Of a DNA stretch of 64,000 nucleotides, positions 17,148 through 24,607 are shown one piece after another; within the stretch, counting starts at the first letter, position 1, and each line of letters opens with the position of its first letter. The stretch covers positions 412,001-476,000 of the forward strand of contig JADJTG010000013.1 of NCBI GenBank assembly GCA_016711285.1. Reading direction: 5' to 3'. This DNA comes from Sphingobacteriales bacterium. Lineage in GTDB: Bacteria > Bacteroidota > Bacteroidia > Chitinophagales > UBA2359. The notes below the pieces were generated by a model that was not told where the DNA came from, searched no databases, and saw only the letters and a list, made by a program, of their open reading frames with translations. The translations under genes and the position numbers were made by a program.

Positions 17148-18041
17148 ATGAAACACTTTATATTTTATATCACTATGCTGTTGAGTTGCTCTTTGCTCCA
17201 AGCGCAAGCAGACGATTATATACCGATGTTGCAAGCGGGTAATGTGTGGAAGGAATGGCAGTTGAATGTAAACGGTCCCGGGCAAAGTTGGAATAATTAT
17301 ATTACAAAAAAGATAGACGGCGACAGCCTTATAAACGGAAAAATGTATAGAAAAATTATTGATTCAATGTATGCCTTTGATAATTTATTTGGCGATACAA
17401 TTGTTCAACCTTTTAAATTGAGATCTTTGTTGCGTGAGGAAAATAGGCAAGTTATTCGGTATAATACCTCTAATGAAACAGAATACATTTTGTATGATTT
17501 TAATTTGCAAACAGGGGATTCTATCTCTTCTAATTCTAAAATAATAAATAGTGGTGACACGATTTTGGCAGATGGTTTATCCCATAAGTATTATGAGATA
17601 GATACTTTTAGTTTGGGGGATCTTTATTGCAATTCTTATATACAGATAGAGGGAGTAGGCTCAAATCAAGGGCTGGGGGTAATTATGTGTAGTTCGTTTG
17701 AAAATTATAATTCAGGCTACTTAGTATGTTTCAGTCGCAACGACAGCACCATTTATGGAAATTGTAGCACACCGGACGACACATTGAGCGTTCCGGTGCT
17801 TGCGTTGCCGCCTCAGACGGTGAGTGTATCGCCGAATCCGGCGGGTCAGTGGGTAGAGTTGCGTGCGGCGATGCCTTTGGAGTGGCGTATTTACGATGTG
17901 AGGGGGGTGCTGCGCTATCGGAGTGGTGGGGCGCAAAGTTATTTGTCTCTTTCTTTACAAGGCTGGCAGGCGGGCGTTTATTATTATCAAGCCACAGACG
18001 GCAAGGAGCAGTATAGTGGTAAGTTTTTAGTTGGTCCGTAA
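17148..18041 (+). CDS. T9SS-secreted paralog, array copy 5 (most diverged)
   Basis: A 297-residue paralog, last of the array. Signal peptide and sorting domain match the others (ending SGKFLVGP, with G in place of C). The middle is the most diverged: VWKEWQLNVNGPGQSWNNYI, MYAFDNLFGDTIVQPFKLRS, SISSNSKIINSGDTI and SYIQIEGVGSNQG. The short segment before the sorting domain (SRNDSTIYGNCSTPDD) is as in copies 2 and 4. Its 3' end is followed by a strong hairpin terminator, which marks the end of the array transcript. Function unknown. Confidence 0.85.
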   Translation: MKHFIFYITMLLSCSLLQAQADDYIPMLQAGNVWKEWQLNVNGPGQSWNNYITKKIDGDSLINGKMYRKIIDSMYAFDNLFGDTIVQPFKLRSLLREENRQVIRYNTSNETEYILYDFNLQTGDSISSNSKIINSGDTILADGLSHKYYEIDTFSLGDLYCNSYIQIEGVGSNQGLGVIMCSSFENYNSGYLVCFSRNDSTIYGNCSTPDDTLSVPVLALPPQTVSVSPNPAGQWVELRAAMPLEWRIYDVRGVLRYRSGGAQSYLSLSLQGWQAGVYYYQATDGKEQYSGKFLVGP

Positions 18042-18053
18042 ATAAAATTCTGT

Positions 18054-18090
18054 AAAAAAAAGACCGTATCTCAGATACGGTCTTTTTTTT
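18054..18090. terminator. Bidirectional rho-independent terminator
   Basis: A perfect hairpin, AGACCGTATC / GATACGGTCT with a TCA loop, flanked by A7 on the left and T8 on the right. It sits between the convergent array copy 5 and the large adhesin gene and can serve both. Confidence 0.92.
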
Positions 18091-18108
18091 ATAAGAATCT
18101 GTATGCAA

Positions 18109-21100
18109 CTACTCAAGCACTATTTTATACAATTGGTTGAGTTGCTGTTCTGCATTAGACAAGTGCAAGAAATAAATCCCCGCAGCCCAGCCTGCTCTAT
18201 CTATCCGAAAAGATTGAGAGCCATTTTGCAAGTTGTATGCCTGTGTGGTCACTAATTTCCCGTTTACATCATACATTGTGGTTTGCAGCACAGTTTCGGT
18301 ATTGCTGCTGATGTGGATATAAATTGCATCTTGAGCAGGAACGGGACCCACACTTACAACAGATAATTCGGGTTTGCCGCGCAAGAGGCTGATGGTTTGG
18401 CTGTAAGTATCAGGCTCGCCGCCGCCATTTTCCATACGCAAGCGATAATAAGCAATGCCTTGCGGTGCTTTTTTATCAGTAAAATGATAATTGCGTCCGG
18501 TGGTTGTTCCGTTGGCTGCCGCTTGTATGGTAGCAATGTCTTCAAAGTTAATACCATCGGCAGAACGCTCCAAAGCATAGAACAACAAATTATATTCGCT
18601 GGCACTTTGCCAATGCAGTTCGTTGGCGTTTTCGAGAGCTTCGCCTTCAAAGCGCAATAAATCTACGGCGGTAGGACCCTCGCACAATACTTCTTTGCTG
18701 AAAGAGCAGTCGTTGTTGTCGGTGATAGTGATTTCAAAAGCGGCATCTTCGCACAAAGCGGTAGTCATGATATTAAAATTAGGCATATTGCTGCTGCCTT
18801 GTTCTACCACTTCGCCGTTGCTGTTGGTGATGCTGTAAGCAAAAGGAGCTTCGCCGCCGTTGAGGGTAAATTGCAACTGGCTATTGCTGCCTTGACACAA
18901 ACAACTGTAAGCGTTGAAATTCATCAGGGCGCAAGGGTCGGGTTTGCAGGGAATAGCAGGGCTTTGATAGTAGAAAGTACAGCCTTCGTTGTCCACCACC
19001 GAAATACTGTAAGTGCTGCCGCCTGTGAGAGGACCTATGGTGAAGTTTCCGGCAACATACAGTATATCATTTACCGTACCTTCAATAGTATAAGGCGGAT
19101 TGCCGCCGCTAATAGCTACGTCCACCAAAAACTTACCGATAGTTTCGTCACAAGTTACATCGTGCGTTACCGAAAGAGAGGAGCAAGGCTGTACTTTGCA
19201 GCTTATCGGGCCACCGGATACCGTTGTTGCATTGCCCTGTGCATCGCTGACGGTGATTTCGTAAGTAGAACCCGCCGTAAATTCAGCAGTTTGGTAGCTG
19301 TTGCCCATAATATTATCAGCTTCTACGCTGCCGCTCAAAGTATAGGGAGCTTCGCCTCCTTCTATATTCAACAATACTACAAAAGCATCATTATCTTCGT
19401 TACAAATAGCAAAAGATTGTGCCGAAAGTGCCGGTGTGCAGATAGTGGCAGCGAGCCAATAAATAGTTTCACAACCATTAGCATCAACAAATTGCAGCTT
19501 ATACGGAACATTCATAAGTCCTGTGAAAGAACTGCTGTTACTGTTTAAAGTACCTTCTACCACCAACACTTCACCGCCACCCAAATCGGCTTCGTAGGTA
19601 TAGTTGTAAGGAGGTGTACCATTTGACAAATGATAGGCAATGAATACACCATCATTTAAACATTCGGTTGATACATTGTTTACTTCAAATAAAAAGCAAG
19701 TGGGGCAAGCAGCTTCTTCAATAGTACCCGTAGCAGAGGCACTGCAACCATTGGCATCGCTGACATTTACTTGATAAGTGCTGCCGTTGGGATACACATC
19801 ACCATTTTGCGCACTGCTATAGAAATAAGGAGGAGTACCGCCGCTTACATTAATCTGGAGTGTCGCTGTTCCGTCATTATTGCAAGTATAGCTGTGTTCA
19901 ATAGAAATATTTACATCGGCGCAAGGGTCAATGGGTGGGCAATTAATTGTTCCTTGCTCCACATACGAACAACCATTAGCATCAGTCATCGAAATATAAT
20001 ACGTTTCGTTGTGTGCTACGGTAGCATTATTGGCGGTTCCGGTGAAAAAATAAGGCTCAGTGCCGCCGCTTGCAGTGAAGGTCACGATTCCGTTTCCATT
20101 TCCGCACGCAACATTGACATTTAAAGATAAATCGTTGTCGGCGCAGGGGTTGGTATATGGACAATCGGCTACGCCCTGCACGGTGACATTACAACCATTG
20201 GCATCGGTGACAGTAGCATAATACGTTTCGTTGTGTGCCACGGTAGCATTGTTGGCTGTTCCGGTGAAAAAATAAGGCGCAGTTCCTCCGCTTGCAGTTA
20301 AATTAAGTAAGCCGTTTCCATTTCCGCAAGTCACATCGGCGGCAAGAGCTAAGGTAGAGTTTTCGCAAACCGAAGTCGGCGGGCAGTTGATAGTTCCCTG
20401 AACAGAGGCGGTGCAACCATCGGCATCAATGACGGTGGCGTTATAAGTTTCGTTGTGTTGTAATGTAGAGCCGCTTGGCACACCTGAAAATTCGTAAGGC
20501 GCAGTTCCTCCGCTTGCAGTTAAATTAAGTAAGCCGTTTCCATTTCCGCAAGTCACATCGGCGGCGAGTGCTAAGGTAGAGTTTTCGCAAACCGAAGTCG
20601 GCGGGCAGTTGATAGTTCCCTGAACAGAGGCGGTGCAACCATCAGCATCGGTGACGGTGGCGTTATAAGTTTCGTTGTGTTGTAATGTAGAGCCGCTTGG
20701 CACACCTGAAAATTCGTAAGGCGCAGTTCCTCCGCTTGCAGTTAAATAAAGTAAGCCGTTTCCATTTCCGCAAGTCACATCGGCGGCGAGTGCTAAGGTA
20801 GAGTTTTCGCAAACCGAAGTCGGCGGGCAGTTGATAGTTCCCTGAACAGAGGCGGTGCAACCATCAGCATCGGTGACGGTGGCGTTATAAGTTTCGTTGT
20901 GTTGTAATGTAGAGCCGCTTGGCACACCTGAAAATTCATAAGGCGCAGTTCCTCCGCTTACAGTTAAATTAAGTAAGCCGTTTCCATTTCCGCAAGTCAC
21001 ATCGGCGGCGAGAGCTAAGGTAGAGTTTTCGCAAACCGAAGTCGGCGGGCAGTTGATAATTCCCTGAACAGAGGCGGTGCAACCATCAGCATCGGTGACG

Positions 21101-22434
21101 GTGGCGTTATAAGTTTCGTTGTGTTGCAATGTAGAGCCGCTTGGCACACCTGAAAATTCGTAAGGCGCAGTGCCGCCGCTTGCTGTTAAATAAAATAAGC
21201 CGTTTCCATTTCCGCAAGTCACATCGGCGGCGAGTGCTAAGGTGGAGTTTTCGCAAGGCACAACAACCGGACAATCAATAGTACCGCTTACAGTACCACC
21301 GCAACCAAACTCCAACAAAGTAGTAATGCTGTACGATTCGCCGTTATTGAGAATAGCTCCATTATTGTGTGTGGCATTTAGTACGAATATGCCTATATCT
21401 TGGGGATAATTGATAAATAAAGTTGCTGTACCGTCTTCGTTGCAAATAGTATTGACAAAAAAATCAGGTGTATTGTTATCAGCACAAGGGTCGGGACAAT
21501 TATTAGAATCGTTAAATGTTGCTACACAGCCATTGGCATCAGTAGCCGTGATTTGATAGCTTTCTTCAAATTGCAAAACGGCGGTGTATGTGCCGTTGGC
21601 ATTCTGTTGTACTAAATCATTATATACAAAATTATATTGCCATTCGATAGGAGGAGTGCCTCCGTTTGTACCAAAAGTAATTTGACCTCCATAATTACAA
21701 TTTGGTGCATTGGCAACGGTGATAGAAAAACTTTCGCAAGGGTCTGCACAATCTATGGCATTTTCAATCGTAACGCTTACAAAGCTATTACTCACTTCAA
21801 AACAAGTACCTGCAATTTCGGCAATAGTATTGCCCAGCACTACTGCATTATCATACGCAATACCATAAATACGATAAGTACCTGCTGCAAAATCGGTATT
21901 GAAAGAAAGCGTACCTGTTGCAGACAATGACGATACAATTTGACCATCGGCATCTGTTACAAAATAAGCATAGTTGTTTCCGTTTTGACCGCTCACCCCT
22001 ACAGCTACGGTTTGGGGCAAATTGGTTTCGCATAAAGTATTGGTGCTACCTGCCGCCAAAGTCACTGTTCCGCCTGCTGCTTCGCACGCCACACAACCTT
22101 CGCCCGGGGCTATCGGCTGTGCAAAAGCGATATACGGATAGCTGCCATCAGTTTGGATAGAGCCGATACACAAAGGCTCAAACTGCGGTGTGGGGTTGCC
22201 CTCTTGCGGCACTAAAATCGGAACAATAACATAAGACGTATTATAAGAGATGATTTCTGCTTCTACCAAAAAAGATACATCAACAAATCCTTCATCATAA
22301 ATACTATTACCATCGGTAGAAGAAAGAGAAATTTGAGAAAAATTAGGGTCTTCGTAAGGATTTTCAACGCTGGGCTGGTCGTAATAGAGTGTAAAAATTA
22401 CTGCTCCTGCGGTATCATTGCTATCGGGAAAAAA
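18109..22434 (-). CDS. Giant T9SS adhesin-like protein with SprB-like repeats, main C-terminal part (frameshifted)
   Basis: About 1440 residues, continuing in a different frame from the N-terminal part at 22398-23054. The frame stays open up to the A6 run at 22429-22434; a TTG at 22269 is not the true start. The body holds roughly a dozen Cys-bounded beta modules of SprB type, each with GGTAPY or GGTPPY followed by DADGC or DANGC. Four near-identical 74-residue units and a chimeric fifth lie centrally. The end is a T9SS type A sorting domain (VVSVGPVPAQDAIYIHIS, MYDVNGKLVTTQ, AAGIYFLHLS). SprB-like proteins are gliding or adhesion filaments in flavobacteria; an adhesive role here is inference. 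Confidence 0.85.
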   Translation of the reverse strand, partial: FFPDSNDTAGAVIFTLYYDQPSVENPYEDPNFSQISLSSTDGNSIYDEGFVDVSFLVEAEIISYNTSYVIVPILVPQEGNPTPQFEPLCIGSIQTDGSYPYIAFAQPIAPGEGCVACEAAGGTVTLAAGSTNTLCETNLPQTVAVGVSGQNGNNYAYFVTDADGQIVSSLSATGTLSFNTDFAAGTYRIYGIAYDNAVVLGNTIAEIAGTCFEVSNSFVSVTIENAIDCADPCESFSITVANAPNCNYGGQITFGTNGGTPPIEWQYNFVYNDLVQQNANGTYTAVLQFEESYQITATDANGCVATFNDSNNCPDPCADNNTPDFFVNTICNEDGTATLFINYPQDIGIFVLNATHNNGAILNNGESYSITTLLEFGCGGTVSGTIDCPVVVPCENSTLALAADVTCGNGNGLFYLTASGGTAPYEFSGVPSGSTLQHNETYNATVTDADGCTASVQGIINCPPTSVCENSTLALAADVTCGNGNGLLNLTVSGGTAPYEFSGVPSGSTLQHNETYNATVTDADGCTASVQGTINCPPTSVCENSTLALAADVTCGNGNGLLYLTASGGTAPYEFSGVPSGSTLQHNETYNATVTDADGCTASVQGTINCPPTSVCENSTLALAADVTCGNGNGLLNLTASGGTAPYEFSGVPSGSTLQHNETYNATVIDADGCTASVQGTINCPPTSVCENSTLALAADVTCGNGNGLLNLTASGGTAPYFFTGTANNATVAHNETYYATVTDANGCNVTVQGVADCPYTNPCADNDLSLNVNVACGNGNGIVTFTASGGTEPYFFTGTANNATVAHNETYYISMTDANGCSYVEQGTINCPPIDPCADVNISIEHSYTCNNDGTATLQINVSGGTPPYFYSSAQNGDVYPNGSTYQVNVSDANGCSASATGTIEEAACPTCFLFEVNNVSTECLNDGVFIAYHLSNGTPPYNYTYEADLGGGEVLVVEGTLNSNSSSFTGLMNVPYKLQFVDANGCETIYWLAATICTPALSAQSFAICNEDNDAFVVLLNIEGGEAPYTLSGSVEADNIMGNSYQTAEFTAGSTYEITVSDAQGNATTVSGGPISCKVQPCSSLSVTHDVTCDETIGKFLVDVAISGGNPPYTIEGTVNDILYVAGNFTIGPLTGGSTYSISVVDNEGCTFYYQSPAIPCKPDPCALMNFNAYSCLCQGSNSQLQFTLNGGEAPFAYSITNSNGEVVEQGSSNMPNFNIMTTALCEDAAFEITITDNNDCSFSKEVLCEGPTAVDLLRFEGEALENANELHWQSASEYNLLFYALERSADGINFEDIATIQAAANGTTTGRNYHFTDKKAPQGIAYYRLRMENGGGEPDTYSQTISLLRGKPELSVVSVGPVPAQDAIYIHISSNTETVLQTTMYDVNGKLVTTQAYNLQNGSQSFRIDRAGWAAGIYFLHLSNAEQQLNQLYKIVLE
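20150..21260 (-). repeat. 222-bp tandem repeats encoding 74-residue SprB-like modules
   Basis: Near-identical DNA recurs every 222 bp; the segment around ACCGAAGTCGGCGGGCAGTT is at about 20370, 20591, 20813 and 21035. Each unit encodes CENSTLALAADVTCGNGNG, then GGTAPYEFSGVPSGSTLQHN, then DADGCTASVQGTINCPP. The high DNA identity indicates recent expansion or gene conversion. Confidence 0.85.
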
Positions 22435-23054
22435 TAAGTGCTGGGTTCAATGATTTGAGAATTGAGGAAAAGCCCATTTTCGGCACAAAACAAATAAGGA
22501 TTATTTTGTGTACCTGTGCCTCCCAAAGCGAAGTCGGCGTAAGTAGTTGTAATTTCTGCCATACACAAGGAGTCGGTAATCGGGCACTCGGCGGCAGGAT
22601 TGGCGGTATTGTTATAGATATAGATTTTGCCGTTGCTGTTGGGTTTGGCGGCACAATCGGGAGCAAAAACGCCCAAAGTATAAGTACCGCTTACAGCAGG
22701 GGAGTAAGTAAAAATAGCACCTGCACCACAACCGGAGGTAGTGCCATCGGCATAAGCTACTTGCGTTTGGGCGGAATTAAACAGGGTAAGTGTGAGATTC
22801 CAAGAGCCATCGGGATTACAATTTCCGATAACGTAGGTGTTACCCGCCACTAAATCCATCGTATAGCCGTAGGTGCTGAACACCGATTGCGTAGTAGCGA
22901 TGCGGTCGGTACAATCAGATGACAAAGTAGCCACAGAGGTGGAAGAAAAAGGCAATGTTTGTGTGATGGCACTATGCGGGCATTGTGCATCAAGCGTTTG
23001 ATATACTACCAAACACAACAACAGCCAAATGAACATTCTTTTCATTTCGTACAT
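22398..23054 (-). CDS. Giant T9SS adhesin-like protein, N-terminal part (frameshifted)
   Basis: 218 residues as given. It has a Sec signal peptide (MKRMFIWLLLCLVVYQTLDAQ; start at 23054 or, more likely, 23045) and then a PPC-like beta domain (YTMDLVAGNTYVIGNC, SGTYTLGVFAPDC). The reading goes out of frame after EPSTYFF: the T run on the coding strand (22429-22434) has six bases, and one more would continue as FPDSNDTAGAVIFTLYYDQP straight into the downstream frame. The two frames are therefore one gene of about 1650 codons, 18109-23054. A TAACTTTG -7 element lies upstream at 23078-23085. Confidence 0.8.
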   Translation of the reverse strand: MYEMKRMFIWLLLCLVVYQTLDAQCPHSAITQTLPFSSTSVATLSSDCTDRIATTQSVFSTYGYTMDLVAGNTYVIGNCNPDGSWNLTLTLFNSAQTQVAYADGTTSGCGAGAIFTYSPAVSGTYTLGVFAPDCAAKPNSNGKIYIYNNTANPAAECPITDSLCMAEITTTYADFALGGTGTQNNPYLFCAENGLFLNSQIIEPSTYFFPIAMIPQEQ

Positions 23055-23077
23055 ATTTTTTTATAAAATTGGAACAA

Positions 23078-23085
23078 CAAAGTTA
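23078..23085 (-). promoter_or_regulatory. -7 promoter element for the adhesin gene
   Basis: Minus-strand TAACTTTG (TAnnTTTG) about 25-33 nt upstream of the start codons at 23054/23045. No -33 TTG at the usual spacing. The rest of the 175-nt gap to the phosphatase gene shows nothing recognisable. Confidence 0.4.
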
Positions 23086-23229
23086 TATACAATTTTCAGC
23101 TATTACTGCAAAATATGTACTTTATGACGATAATTAGAGTATTAAAAGCAGGGTTGGAGGAAAAAGAACGATGTATCAGAGCAGGAAATGACAATATCAA
23201 GGGTCATTTATGGGCAAGATGGCACTTTT

Positions 23230-24000
23230 TTACAAAAACTTACAGACCAATACCGAAATATCATCGGAATAAGCGTCATTATTAAACTGGTGATTTTCTA
23301 TAAAGGACAGAATAGTTTGTTTAATATCGCTGATATTTTGTAATTGGCAGTTCAAAAGAAGTTCTTTAATAGCTTCGTGCGTATGTAAGCAATCATGCGG
23401 TTCGCCGCACATATCCGTAAATCCGTCAGTGTGGAGCATTAACAAAGCTGAGGGCGGTATATTGCGTACAGTTTCCTGAATAAAAGGCAGTTTTTCAAAA
23501 ACGCCCAACATCGTACAGCCTCCGTCAAGTTCATCGCATTGTTGTTGATGCACCAATAAAGGCGGCACATGACCGGCATTGATATAGCAGAGTTGGTGTT
23601 CTGAGGCATTATATTTAGCAATAAAGAGGGTGATATAGCTATCGCCGCCGGTAATTTCAAAAACGTTGTGATTGAGTTTTTGTACTAAATTAGACAAGCT
23701 GCCGCCATCTTTTACATAAGCGCGCAGCACTGCCTGAAAATTTGACATCATCATAGCTGCTCCCACACCCTTGCCGGATACATCGGCGATACAGAGCAGC
23801 ACTTCTTTGGGATTGAGAGGAATGACATCGTAGTAATCGCCGCCTATATTTTGGTGCGGCAAATAAATACCCTCGATAGTATATGCTTTACTATGAGGCA
23901 TTGTTTTGGGTATCAATGTCTTTTGTACTTTTTCGGCTACTTGCATTTCGTAGTACAATGCCTGCTGTTGTTCTAATTTTTGGCGTTCGCGCAGAATTTG
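23230..24000 (-). CDS. SpoIIE/RsbU-type PP2C phosphatase domain (C-terminal part of GAF-SpoIIE protein, frameshifted)
   Basis: About 255 residues in frame from the A/T run at 24001 to the stop. A coiled linker (ILRERQKLEQQQALYYEMQ) leads into the SpoIIE-type PP2C domain with QKTLIPKTMP, the metal-binding GGDYYDVIPL, IADVSGKGVGAAMMMS, INAGHVPPLL and LMLHTDGFTD. Such enzymes dephosphorylate Ser/Thr in anti-sigma-factor antagonists or related partner-switching proteins. No anti-sigma or antagonist gene is nearby. The domain is complete and all key Asp residues appear present. The frame joins the GAF part only if the A7 run is read as A6. Confidence 0.82.
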   Translation of the reverse strand, partial: QILRERQKLEQQQALYYEMQVAEKVQKTLIPKTMPHSKAYTIEGIYLPHQNIGGDYYDVIPLNPKEVLLCIADVSGKGVGAAMMMSNFQAVLRAYVKDGGSLSNLVQKLNHNVFEITGGDSYITLFIAKYNASEHQLCYINAGHVPPLLVHQQQCDELDGGCTMLGVFEKLPFIQETVRNIPPSALLMLHTDGFTDMCGEPHDCLHTHEAIKELLLNCQLQNISDIKQTILSFIENHQFNNDAYSDDISVLVCKFL

Positions 24001-24505
24001 TTTTTTTAAATAAGTATTTATTTTCTACGGCTACGAGCACTACATTTGCCAGCGTTTGAATAAAATCAATATATTTTGTTAGTTTGGTATTATTGTCAGG
24101 TTTTCCGAGCAACAAAAATATCAGAGGTTTTTCTTTATGAGAGATAGGCAGCAGCAGTTCAAAATGTTCTTTAAGACGCTCAAAAGAGCTTTTTTGCAAT
24201 ACGACAGGCTCTCTATACCCCAACCAATCTTCATCAAAAGCCAATATTTCAGGATTAATATCTTCTATTCCCGATTCAAACACACAATGCCAAGATTGAT
24301 ATTCCCTTCTGTAAACTACTAATTTACGTACAGACAACAAATCTTCAAAAATTTTTGCCGAGCGTTCATATAAACTTACTTCAGGCTCATTGATACTAAC
24401 TGCCCGCGTCAATGCCAGCAGAGCGTCTAATTCTCTCTGTTTAGCTTTTAAAGAAGCCAGTAAAGATGGTGAATTTCTTGTTTCTTTTTCTGCAGCCCTT
24501 CTCAT
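23891..24505 (-). CDS. GAF-like sensor domain (N-terminal part of GAF-SpoIIE protein, frameshifted)
   Basis: 204 residues as read, of which about the first 168 are genuine. A short helical start (ASLKAKQRELDALLALTRAV) leads into a GAF-like domain (SLYERSAKIFEDLLSVRKLV ... HFELLLPISHKEKPLIFLLL ... IDFIQTLANVVLVAVENKYL). GAF domains bind small ligands or mediate dimerisation; no ligand can be named. After NKYLFKK the frame changes at the coding-strand A7 run (24001-24007) and the last ~35 residues are out-of-frame sequence. With one A fewer, the GAF part runs into the coiled linker and phosphatase, giving one protein of about 425 residues, 23230-24505. Confidence 0.75.
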   Translation of the reverse strand: MRRAAEKETRNSPSLLASLKAKQRELDALLALTRAVSINEPEVSLYERSAKIFEDLLSVRKLVVYRREYQSWHCVFESGIEDINPEILAFDEDWLGYREPVVLQKSSFERLKEHFELLLPISHKEKPLIFLLLGKPDNNTKLTKYIDFIQTLANVVLVAVENKYLFKKTNSARTPKIRTTAGIVLRNASSRKSTKDIDTQNNAS

Positions 24506-24607
24506 AATTGCAAAAAGCTGTTATAAATAGATGATTACCAAAGTATAAAGATATGAACAATATTTTTATAATTGCTCTATGTATCTCAATAGAAATGTTT
24601 TTTTTAA

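Larger units (their letters stand above)
13300..18041 (+). repeat. Tandem gene array, five copies plus relic, ~900-950-bp units
   Basis: Direct repeat of a whole gene plus spacer. Every spacer is exactly 33 nt: 13300-13332, 14263-14295, 15217-15249, 16162-16194 and 17115-17147. The spacer, the first ~100 nt and the last ~280 nt of each gene are almost identical between copies; the centres vary. Copies alternate in type (1 like 3, 2 like 4), as expected if a two-gene block was duplicated. Confidence 0.85.

Noticed and set aside
24001..24007. Programmed -1 ribosomal frameshift site in the GAF-phosphatase gene
   Set aside because: The coding-strand A run followed by C resembles a slippery heptamer, but the frame change needed is +1, not -1, and the A7 run is short for transcriptional slippage.
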